A model generated the notes under the pieces. The model worked only from the letters and a program-made list of their open reading frames with translations, ran no database searches and had not been told where the DNA came from. 64,000 bases of DNA from Toxoplasma gondii ME49 (lineage: Eukaryota > Apicomplexa > Conoidasida > Eucoccidiorida > Sarcocystidae), in NCBI RefSeq assembly GCF_000006565.2, contig NC_031478.1:3987127-4051126 (forward strand), read 5' to 3'. The position numbers and the translations under genes were made by a program. Positions 21,296-32,567 of this stretch are shown here, piece by piece; the first letter of the stretch is position 1; every line of letters begins with the position of its first letter.

Positions 21296-24200
21296 TCATT
21301 TCTTCGACAGAAAGTCGCCAGAATTTTCCCGAAGACGGACCTGAAAGTCACAGAACATCGAGTCCCTTTCTCGACGGTTACTTGCAAAATCAGCTCTGCC
21401 TGTCTCCTCGCTGATTCCAGTCTCGGCGCTGCAGACCCCACGAGAACTGCATGGGCGGGCGCATCTGCTTCTCCGCGAGGCACCAATCGCATTTCCCCGC
21501 AAAAAAGAGCTCCCCGCTATCTACCAAAATGCCGAGAGGTGAGACACCCTTTTTTTGCATCCATTTATATTGATGGTTCGGAAGTCGTTTCTCGAGAGCG
21601 AATGCGATCTCTTCAGCAACACAGTTAAACGATACACGAGTCGAGTGCTTCCCAATGCTTCCTTGGTCGTTATCAGGCTGTGTTTTCAGCAACGCAAACA
21701 AGTCGACGCTTTCACTCCTCTCACCCCAGATGTCCAGAAGCTCGTCGAGGCTCCCCAGGCTGAGCAGCTCGCTTAGCTCCAGCACCCTGCCGAACTGCAG
21801 ACAGAGACACATCACAGAGGAGGCAGTTGAGAGCGACAGGCATCTTGTTTCCAGAGAAACTAGAGCGAGCTGCAGCCTTAAACGCTGAAAGCACACCCAT
21901 TAGGAGACCTTGGGAAACTGACTATGGCGAAAGTCTCGCTATCGTGAGAACGAGCTTGACCTCAACCTGAAAAAGGTGGAAGCGATGAACCACGTCGAAT
22001 GCGGCAGACGCATGCAGGCACACGAGGCGGTTTTAAAGTCCGAAAGAGCTGCATTCGAGGGAAATGAAAGACCAGAGTTTTCTAGAGCACCCTTGAAAAA
22101 TCCGCGTGTCTCTCCTTCCCCGCATGCCCTGGGCCATCGCGTTTCTCCCTCCGTGCTGTTGCAGTGTCTGTCGCATCTCCCTCTTTGATCCTACCAAGTT
22201 CTGTGCCGCGCTACAAGGTCTCGCGTCATCTGCGCGCAATCTCCTCCCCTTACCCTCTGCACCCTTTGCACTGCACGACCCGTCCTCCTCTGCAAAAAAG
22301 CTGGTTTTTGCGCTTGGGCTCACTTTAGGTCGAGTGGGAGAGTCACAGAAGATCCTGACTTTCGCCAGAGCTCCTTCGCCTTCTTCCTCGAGAAAAGCTC
22401 CGTCGCCCCCTCCGGCTGTCGCGCCGCGGGCGGCTGCAGCGGCCAGAGCTCCGAAAGCTGAGACTCCTTGCTGGAAAACGGAGCTGGAGAACTCTCTGGG
22501 CTCCCTGTTCCCGACTGAAAACGGCGACGCGACGGGATTTCTGGAAACTACAGAGCCGTGAACTCCGCTGGGAGAAGACGCAGAACCTGAGGCGTGCTGA
22601 AGAGCAGAAACTTGCTGCACAAAACGCCGGAGCTGCGCACTGAGTTGCAAGCCGCCCAACGCCGTGTACGATTTATCCAGAAGAAGCGACTCCATCTTCG
22701 TGGCGAGCTGTACAGACACTCGAGAAAACCACAGCCGCGCGCACTTGCTCAGCTACTCGGCGTTCGTTTGCTTCTCGGAGAGTATGCACGGTGTTCGACT
22801 CTTTTCTCCATTTCAGTTGCTGCTGCTCCGACTGGTTACCACGGATACGCGTGTGTTTTCCAGTCCATTTCAGGGTAAAGCTACAAATCGGACGAGACAG
22901 GTCTCACGTGCTGCCACTCAATAAAAGACGAATACGACTCGAGAAACGAGGTGCCGATGAATAACTCCGAAACTTGGAACTCCAGATGTTATCTTCGTTT
23001 CCCTATGCGACGCTGAAGGCAGCTTAAACATTGCGTGCCTGGAATGCACTGAGTGGAAACATTGGGTTCACCACCACCGATTGGTTTTATGGCGTTTTTT
23101 TAAGTAGCAATTTTTAGTTTCACCACAATTTGTATAAAGCTTTCAGTTATATATATATATATATATATATATATTGCTTCACTAGATTATGTTTGCAACC
23201 GAAGACTTCTTTTTGAGTCCTTCCTCTTCAATTTTCTGGAAGGAGGCCAGAAAGTTTCTAAATATATTGTGAGAGGCGAGTTAGAAACCGCCGAGCAGAA
23301 GCGGTGAGGTCGAAAGCTGCTGCATGGAAGGTCGTTTTATTTAATTGTCGCCCACCACCTGGAGAAAAAGGGAGCAACAGAGATTTTGCGTTGGTCGATC
23401 ATACTCTCGACCTATGTGAGCGAAAATAATCGCAAGGCCTCGTTGGAGCTGCAGACGCCAGCGCTCTTGCAGGCGGTCGTCTACAGTGCCTTCGCTATCC
23501 TAAAAAACAGACAGGAAAGAAAAATGGCGGAAAAAAAAGCTCACAACAAACGCTCCTTTATACATACATCCTCTTTCTCTCTAATAGATATATATATATA
23601 TATATATATATGCATATACACATATAAATACATATACATATATACGTTGACCTACTGATGTAGATGGATGCGTCCACATCAGTATTTCTAGATCTTTCGT
23701 CATGGACGTCTACCACTCTGGCAGACGAGAACCGTTTACACGAACGCGTCCTCCTTTCTTTCTCTCTCTCTCTCTCTCGATTTGACTAATATACACACAT
23801 AGAATCACCTGGATCGATCTTTTGCTATAGGTGATGCAGGTGCCCTAATGTCTCTGGCCTTGTCTGTATATGTGTTTCGTCATCGAGATCTAATGTGGAG
23901 GAAAGCGAAAAACGTTTACACCATCGTTCGTGCCGTGGCACAGACTTTATTTCCGTCAAGACCTTTTCCCGCTGTGAACTATCTCTTTGCGTCGCAGGAG
24001 GCGAAGGAGACACATCTTTGAAAGAAGTCCGCATGGGAGAAGGCCCAGCGCAAGGAAGTAACATCAGACAAAGGCGCTCAGAGTCTAGGCGTAGGCGACC
24101 TCGACCCTCGCACTCGAAGACATCTCTGTTCAAAGAGTTTCTGAAAACATTCGAGAAAAACGAAGCCTCACCAAAAGACCGATTCGCGCGCCCTCCGATG

Positions 24201-26523
24201 TGTTGCCTTGTCCTGCTCCGGAGACGTCATAGGTTGAGTCTTCGTGAATATCGAAGACGGCGTCGTGGAGAGAGTCAAGACCACTGAGAAGGTGAGGCTG
24301 AAGAAATTTGAGAGTCACTCTGCAACATCTTTCGTGGAGCGCCTGGAGTTCTTCGACGACTCCATCCACTGCCTGAGAAGTCAAAAAAACGGAGAAAAAC
24401 GAGATCTTCGGGATGGTCTCACACGATCTGTAGTAAATCAACAGTCAAACGCTTATCTCCTGTTGAGACTAAATGCAGCGCAGCTCAACTTCGTGTGTGG
24501 TTTTATCAATGAAATACGCCTCACCGTCATTTTGCACGGAAGGCGTCCTAAAAGAAACTGAAAACCAAACCACCAACTTCACATATGCCACGGAGGTGAG
24601 ATAAAGTCGTGCCAATACAAATATATATATATATATGTCACACCTGTTTAAGAATACCATCAGATATGAACCCCGTAGTTCGCTTGCCTGTAGGGTGTAT
24701 TGGAACATCATTAAGTTGTTGCTGGCGCCTCCCTGAGACTTCTTCGACTCCATCGGTTCGCCCTGGTCCGGTCGTGTCTGTACATTCGGCGGAACAGGTG
24801 CGTCGCCTGCTTTCTCCTGTTCTTCTCGAAACTCGTCGTCGTCGGAGTCTGCGTCCGTTTCTTCGTCTTCGCTGTCGCTCGAGTCACGTGCTCGGCCTCC
24901 ATGCGCGGCCTGCCTATCGCCGACGCATGCGTTCACCGTGTCTCCTTCTTCCTCGCCTTCTGCTGCTTCTGCACATTTCTTTTCTCGTTCGCGTCTCCGT
25001 CTCTCTGTCCGCTTTCCAGATGATACGGGCACAAAGGTTTCTGTGAAGTCGCGCGCCACTCGGTCTTTGAACTTCTTCAGTGTCGTTACAGCCAAAGACA
25101 CGTTGTTCACGCTGTGAGGCCAGCTGTACGAGGAACCTGCAAACAACGTATTTCTCTGGAGACTCCACCTATTTCTAAAGATTTTCTACAGCATTTCTTG
25201 TCCTTTCCCTCCACGCCTTCCGGATTCTGCGGAGGGGGGACGGGAGAAAAAGCAGTTCCTTTTGCGCGACGACGACGTCTCCCGTCTTGATCGCTTCTGT
25301 GGCGCGGGCACACACGTTGTTTCTGAAAATCATTTTCTTCAACTAGACTCCCTTCACTCTAGCGATTAGATATACTTCAGAAGCGTCTTGTGCATTTGCT
25401 AGCCTTCAACATCTAGTTAGAAAAGTAGCAACAGGATGGGCATTTAGGACGTTCCATGCTACAGTCGCCTCTTTCGTGCCTCTGTAGCGTTGAGGGATCT
25501 GCCCTAATGCACCTCCCTGGCTGCCTCGCCTCCGCCCGCGTTCTTCCCTCCCTATCCACGGGTGGAAGTGTCAGATTCTCTGCAACAGGACTGCGATGTC
25601 TCGAGGCTGCACTGTTCACCGCAAAATAGAGGCTCTCTCTGTACAACGGATCCGCGATCCAGAACTGTTGGAGTCAAATCCAATAGAGACAGCCACGAAA
25701 ACCTGTGATTCTGAATAGGACGCCAGTTACGAAAACCACCCCAGGTTCTGTCTCATTGCTCTGAGACTATATGAGACCTGAGATACTACATAGAAGTCCA
25801 GGTATGAGATTGTCTTCTCCGCCGCAGCCTTTCTTTGCCGCTTCTCTGTCACAGCGTGATCTGTTCGTACTTCCCCTCGTTTCCTGCTTTTCTCTCTTCT
25901 CTGCTCGTTGCGTTCTCTGTCCTCTCTTTCTTCTCCCCTGATTAGCTTTCCTATGTATTTTTACTTCTCTTTCAAGACGTTTTCCATCTTTTCGACTCTT
26001 CTCTCACTGAGGCTGTCGGGCGGCGGGCCTTCCTGGCGCTCGAAAACGTCGCGCAGACTTTCTGCCAGCGAGTAGCAGAGTGCGTGGGATTCCTGCTGAG
26101 ATCAACAAGCGCACACCGGTTTCTTTTCATCCAGAGTCGTGTGCATGAACCACAGACAGCGAAAACAACATCTGCATTGATCTGCATAGATGCACAGCGG
26201 CAAAGGAACGGTAAGGTACGCAAGCCATGCGCCACAAGCCAAGCCAGTGCCTCACCGCCTGTCCCCAGCTTCGTAGTTGCGGCTACACATGGACTGAGGC
26301 ACGTCATCTACATTTTTCACACATTTATATGTATACATATGCTTATACCTCCATATACATACACATACTTATCTCTACATATATATATATATATATATGA
26401 AGGCATGCATTCACACATATACAGGTGGACGCACGCCGATACACCTCGATACATTTGCATCGACGCATCGAACCACCTAGCATGTGGACCTATGTATATG
26501 TATATATATACACATATATATAC

Positions 26524-26556
<33 letters not shown>

Positions 26557-29500
26557 CATATATATACATGCAGCTGGATGTTTACCAGAAACCCAGATGC
26601 ACAATCACGTTGATGTATACTCCGCAGAATGGACCTGCATGCAAGATCTACATAGGTCGCTGTAGAAAGCGCGCTGGAGTTCGTTTACGTCACACTGTTG
26701 GCTGGAGCGCTGTGTGTGGTTTCTCCACGAGGCGCCCTTAGTCTCTCACGCGAATGTAGTTTGCGTAGTACGTTTTGCTTTCTTCGAGGTTCTTGCGAAG
26801 CTTCATTTTGACCTCTGAGGAGAGTACAGAGCAGACGTTGTTGACGACGGCGCAGACAGCCAGGACGTCGAGACTGCCGATCGCGCGCAACACACTGTTG
26901 TTCAAGATGAAGAAGACATCGTCCACTACAGTTGAGTAGAGTCGTTCGTCGTCTTCGTCTTCCTTCTCAGGCTCGGAAGAGCTCCCTAACCACGGAGCGT
27001 ACTGTGCATCTCCCGAGCCTCCGAGAAACCCAGAGACCGAGCCTCGCGACTGCTCGACCTCCCAAGCTGACTGCAGGGGAACCTCGTCCACCACATTCAG
27101 CGCCTGGTCAATCGAGCTGAACGAAAACGCGACAGTCCTTGTAGCGAACCTTTTGTGCCACGGGTGTAGGTATGTACTCATGTGTGCGAGATCTTTCGAC
27201 CGTGTGGATCTCCCGCTTTCAAAAACGATTCGGAGCGCCGTCTCGTGGTGTTTGCACGAAGAGGCCTCCCTGTCGGAAGTGCCATCTCCAGCTAGTTGTG
27301 AGCTCCCTTCCTACATCTCTACATGTGTAGTTGAGCATTTGGGAGGGCGGATAAGGGAGACAGGAGAGATACACGAAGCCACAGGTTCTCTGACGTTAGT
27401 TTGTGGTACGGAAGAGAACGCGCTGCGCACAGAAGAGGCAAGCCTAGACGACACCCGACGCCCGAGAGACGAAGGCGAGGCGCGTCGTTCACGACTGGTC
27501 CTAGGAACAGGAAATCGCGTTTTTCTTCGTTTTTGAGAAAACGAGTCTCGGCTTGTCGGTCACTTGTACAGAGACACCATCGACCCCTCAAGTGGCAACG
27601 ACAAGACGCATTCGAGATACGGTTTTTTGAGTCTTCCGCGAGAGCCTCTAACGCTTCTCCTTACCCAATAATGAATGCATTTTCGAGAGAGACGTAGTGC
27701 GCCATGAGCTCCTCTCGTCCTTTCATCAAGAGAGATCTTTGAAAGGTCAAGTCTGAACAGGCCTGAAGAAAGAAGGGAAGCTCCGCATGCAGAAAACTAA
27801 CGTCCACCACGAAGGCAGCACAAGACGAACGCACACTCGACAGAGGCGGAAATGCCTAACATGCATTCACACATATGTACACAGAGAGGAGACAGAGAAA
27901 GGAGGAGACACAGAAGAACGAAAATTCACCGGAGAGAGAGAGAGTGCTCATGGAAAAAAGGTCGACGGGGCAGTCTACGATTGTTCATTGCGCCTGTTTT
28001 CTCACCGAGCACTGACGCACAAACTCCACGAGCGTGGCGCCAGCGTTTTTTCCTGAGGCGCTTTTTGCATGCAGAGACTCGTCGCCGTCCTGGGCAGTTC
28101 CCTCTGGGAGACTTTCGGTCTGAAGGAGGAGGGACGAGCCTCGCCGAGACGCCGCGATTTTGAGGCGCCGATGCATGCGCATGCACTGTGCGCTAAGCGA
28201 GATGATTTCCGACAAGACGCAGTCCACGCGCCTGGAACATCGAGGGCAGACACGCGAGAGCGTTCTTCAATCTGCATGCGCATCTCAAATCAGACGACGC
28301 CGACAGATCGAACCTCCCCGTCAAACATAAGGACGATCGGGGGAGACCAGCATCTTTCCATAGATTTTTTCAAGTTTCGTTGCTGAAGCAAAGACCCTCC
28401 TGTTGCCTTTTCCAGGACATCTACAAATGACGCACAGTGCCATGCACACGAACAGGGATACGTTGACTGGTAAAAATACGATGGATACAGACAGATACAG
28501 ACAGGCGAAAACACAGAGAAAGGAAAGCTAGGTAGAGACAGGTGAGAGGTGATGAGAGTACTAAATGCAGACTCATCATCGAAAAGGCAATCTCGATATC
28601 TTAGACAGATGCCTGTAGAGGAGCACTTTGCCTGTTTGGAGGCTGACGTGCATGCATGCACGTGCTTTCGTGTCGGAAGGCAAATGCACTATTCTTTCAT
28701 TTGCACAGATGCGTCCACTTTCGAGTCGAGAAAACTCTCACCGCAGACTCGTCGCAATTTGCTTGTCTCCTGCCTTCATCGAGAGAATCTCTTTGCTGCA
28801 CACAACAGATGAAGTGAGAAGGTCGGTTGTTTCTTGGTATTTCTCGCGAACCTCAGAAAACGAAGAGACGCGAGACTCTCTCCCACCGACGACACCTCAG
28901 GAGCCACGAAAATTCGTATAGCTTTTGCATACAGCTCTAATTCTATAACTGATCTATCTATATCAGCGTGTCTACGTTTTTCTCGATGCGGCTCTCTCCT
29001 CACCTATCTACGTATTTGTCTATTTATAGACGTATTAATAAAACCTTATCTGATATATCTGTATACCCACCCATCTCTTGATGCGAAGACGGACAAATGG
29101 AGAAGGAAGTGAAGAGGAAGTGCAAGTACATCCCGAACGGCAATTTGAAAAATACCCTATCCTCTCTGCATTTCAAGATTCTCTACCAACATGCATGTAG
29201 ATATCCATACGTCTCTGTATATGTGCCCAACACAGATACACACGTACACCTATCTCCCACATATACGCATATATATATTTATATATATTTATATATATAT
29301 ATGTATATATTTATACATATATATATATATATATATATATTTATGTATATATTTATGTATATATTTATATATATATTTATATATATATTTATGTATATAT
29401 TTATGTATATATTTATATGTCTATGATCATCGAAGCTTGTGGCTATGAAGCACGTGTATGGGATGTCCTGAGGGAGGTGTTTCTCAACAGCGGCTGGGGT

Positions 29501-32500
29501 CCCTCTGCTGTGCGTGGAGTCTCGCAGGTAAGAAACGACGCTTACTTTAACTCGGAGAAATGGTTGAGAATGCGGACACTCTGGATGTCTATCTCCTGGC
29601 GAAGTGCGACGATTGAAAAAAGGCCTGCCGCCGCTGCCTCCCCTGGACTGCTCGCGTTCCAGTTGCCTCTGCCGCATGCAGGCGGCGTGCCTGCTGCCAA
29701 CTCGAGGGCCTGCATGCAAAGTCCGAACGCTCTCCCACAAATGCTACCACTCCGGAAAAACACACCTCAAGATGTAAAAAACTACATGTACATTCTACAT
29801 GTGTGAGCATCTACGCATATATATATATATATATATATAAATGAATATGAATATATATATATATATATAAATGAATATGAATATATATATATATATATAT
29901 ATAAATGAATATGTATGTGTACGCGGGTATGCACACGCCGATGTCTTTGCGTCCGTGTCAGAATACTTTAAACGCGTTCGTATCTACGCGAACGTTTGAG
30001 AGTCCGCTGGGGCATCGTCGATCCTCGTTGCTTCTCGCTGGAGACATTTTTCTGTCTACGAACCTTCACTTGATGTCTCAGGACGTCCGCGACGTCGGCG
30101 CCGAGTTGTTGGAGAGCGGCACTGTGAAGGTCGGGGGGGTGTGAAGCCCCGCGGGTGTCTCCGGAGGCCTGGAACTTCGCGGTCTGCTTCTGTAGCTGCA
30201 AAAGAACTCTGAAGAAAAGCACGAAACAAGGAAGAAGAAAACGCGCAACAAACGAGGTCTCCTGGCATTGACTGGCGATCGGAATTGGGTCTGGAGACGA
30301 AGGCCAACCGCGGAGACGATGCATCGCTCGGGGACGCGAAAGCGCATGCAGGCAGACGAACCAGACTCGAGGTCCTGAATTTCTGGAACAGAGAGCTCCG
30401 GTGAAGTCACGGAACAAGGCGATCGTCAGATGTGCATCCTGTAGCGTTTACATGTTTTAAGCTGACTAGCAACTTCGATACACAAACATAACCGCCCACT
30501 AGAGATCGCCACACAGACATACCTCTGAATATCCAACTTCTACGCACATGCATTTCAGAAAACTTTACACACACACACACACAAATCTTCTCTCCGAAGA
30601 CCCCGGCGTCTCGAGAGTCGCCTTCGACGCGCGGATCCCGGTTCGAAAGATGTGCCTTTGCACCGTTCTTTTCTGACAGAGTCGACGGACTTCGGCCGCC
30701 GCACCCTCACTGTTTGCAACTCGCGCAGAACGTTTACTTGGAAGAAGTATCACACTGCGACACTGCGATAGAAAGAGAACTTTTCCACCTCAAGAGCCTC
30801 ACTTGAAGCGACGAGCTGCGTTGTCTGCGAGCTGGGAGCGGAGTTGGTCGACGAAGCGCTTCAGAGCATCTTGGTGGAGTTGGAGCGCGCGCAGCGAGGT
30901 GAAGACGTCCGTCAGCTCTCTTCTCCACTCACGCTTTTGAGTCTGTTGCGGATTCAGCAACTCTCCGTCTCGTCCACTGCTCGTGGGAACGCCTTGGCTG
31001 CCAGTCGACCCCCCCCCCGACCCTGCTGGGGCGGTGGCTCCACCTGTCTCCTTCTTCTTCTCGCTCTCTGCGTCGGCGCCGCCTCGCTGGCGGGCCTCCC
31101 GAGCCTCCCGGCGTTCTCTCGCAGCGCTCGTGCATGCACTTGAGAGAGTTCGAAAAAGCAGGTCCAGCAGCCTGGTCTGCATCTCCTGCAGCTGTTGCAG
31201 AGCAGCCGCCTCCACGGTGGAGAGCCGCGGGGGGAGTGCGGGGCTCTTTCGCGCCGCGGGCGTCGCGGAGAGGAGTCCTGCAGCTGTTGCATACTTCTCG
31301 TCAACTTGGTTAAAAAATGCGCGAATTTCCTGGACGCGGCATGCTGCCGCCGTCGCCGCCAAAAGCTGCCCTTCACTCAGAGCAGCAGCGAGTTGATCTG
31401 TCGGCGGAAGAGGCAGGAGACCCCAGAGAGCCAGACATCCGACGGACAGGCGACAGAGAGAGAGAAGAGCAAGGGAGAAGAAGAGAGAGACAGCACAGAG
31501 ACGCGCGGGAGGTGCAAGAGAGAGAGAAGAGAGACCAGAGAGAGTGTTTCGGAAACCCAAAACCATCGGAGAGAGAGGAGAGGCGAAGACAGAGCACAGG
31601 CGCGCAATTCGTGTGAACCTTGTAGCGTCTTGAAAAACGCAAGAGAACTCGGAGCCGGTGGCGAGGAGGAGAGCCGAGCCACAAAACGCAGAAACAAAAA
31701 TCGAGTTCAACTGGACATCCACCTCACGCCGTCTTGCCCACCCTTTCGCGAACGACTCTGTGCGCCACAAGTGCACCGCCAAGAAGAAAACACAAGCTGC
31801 TCAGAACCGCCTCCACAGAAAAAGTCTCAAGTGCCTTCTTCCCTTCCGCTTCCGTCGGAACCTCGTAGAAAGTCGAGCGGCCTCATCCACGTCCATTTAG
31901 CAAGGTGCATACGAGCCGCAAATACTTCAGTTGCATATCTTTATATATATATATATATATATATATACAAGTACATACATATGTATGCATCTATCTATCT
32001 ATCTATCTATATATATATATATATAGATATAGATTTGTCTGTAGCGATCAATTGAAGTATGCAAGTGCATCTGCATGGATAGATATATGCGCGTGAGTGT
32101 GTGTCTGACTGAGTGCACATGCTGAAGAGAGACTTGCCCTTCAAAGTTCGAAGTTGCAGAATGCCTTCGACGATTTGTTTGGCTTCCTCCAAGTGTTTCT
32201 GTTCGTCTTCCAGGTGGCAGACGACGGCGCTCATGGCCGAGGCGCGGGCCTCGAGGCGTCTGAGCTGTTTCTCGACATGCCGGGTCGCTCCTGCGAGTTG
32301 CGTCTGCTGCGTCTGGAAGTCTGCGAGCAGCTCGGCCTCCAAGTGCGCCTGTTTGCGTCGGGAGTCTCGTTCGTGCAGCAGCGAAGAGAGCAGCGCATCC
32401 ACGCCCTGTTCGTAGGCCTCGGTCTGTGCCTCTGCCTGCTTCAGCAGGCAGAGCAGTGGGTCGTCTGCATTCCTCACTCTCTGCGGACGTCCGCGTCGCT

Positions 32501-32567
32501 GAAGCGTTTCGTCGATGCATGCGCCAGGCACACATGCAGAAGACCGAGGCGCCCAAGACGAAGCCAT
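21296..32567 (-). CDS. COG4: Conserved oligomeric Golgi complex subunit 4, 15 exons
   Basis: Exons in transcript order: 32567-32138, 31397-30803, 30208-30070, 29709-29546, 28231-28006, 27762-27665, 27116-26750, 26095-26008, 25136-24688, 24372-24172, 23499-23359, 22707-22324, 21794-21725, 21509-21382, 21340-21296. Every phase agrees, giving 1174 aa against about 785 in animals. COG4 is part of the COG tether for retrograde vesicles at the Golgi. Family landmarks appear in order: the N-terminal coiled coil (exon 1), [34 protein letters not shown] (about 614-622), [30 protein letters not shown] (about 982-988), [20 protein letters not shown], and a short C-terminus resembling the human end. Extra length comes from acidic insertions in exons 7 and 9 and a Ser/Ala-rich one in exon 12. 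Introns 1 and 9 use GC donors. The exon 3/4 junction skips about 20 residues of the family pattern, and the last, 41-nt intron is uncertain. If it is retained, the frame runs on to 21235. Confidence 0.92.
23148..23175. repeat. (TA)n microsatellite in COG4 intron 11
   Basis: TA tract inside the intron that separates the exon encoding YDRPTQNL from the one encoding ALGGLQL. Confidence 0.9.
23586..23650. repeat. TA-rich microsatellite in COG4 intron 10
   Basis: (TA)n followed by degenerate CATATA units, within intron 10. A (TC)n run at about 23755-23779 follows in the same intron. Confidence 0.85.
26318..26572. repeat. Degenerate TA-rich repeat in COG4 intron 7
   Basis: Roughly 250 bases of ATATAC/GTATAT-type degenerate repeats, with two purer (TA)n cores, inside intron 7. 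Its Tyr/Ile-repeat open frames on both strands are artefacts of the repeat. Confidence 0.85.
29271..29419. repeat. TATATTTA-type minisatellite in COG4 intron 4
   Basis: Head-to-tail copies of a TATATATATTTA / TATATTTATGTA unit spanning about 150 bases in intron 4, just downstream (in transcript direction) of exon 4. Confidence 0.9.
29821..29913. repeat. Three-copy 30-bp (AT)n-AAATGAATATGA repeat
   Basis: Two exact 30-bp units (29821-29850, 29851-29880) and a third with a longer AT core (29881-29913), inside COG4 intron 3. Each unit is an AT run closed by AAATGAATATG. Confidence 0.93.
30567..30583. repeat. (AC)n microsatellite in COG4 intron 2
   Basis: Short pure AC tract within intron 2. 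Confidence 0.85.
31940..32032. repeat. (TA)n and (TCTA)n compound microsatellite in COG4 intron 1
   Basis: A TA run is followed by five or so TCTA units and another TA/GATA stretch, inside intron 1, the first of the two GC-AG introns. Confidence 0.9.

Noticed and set aside
26317..26665. Tyr/Ile-repeat frames across the TA-rich intron sequence
   Set aside because: They are microsatellite artefacts inside COG4 intron 7. Similar frames at 29097-29448 and 57912-58334 were rejected for the same reason.
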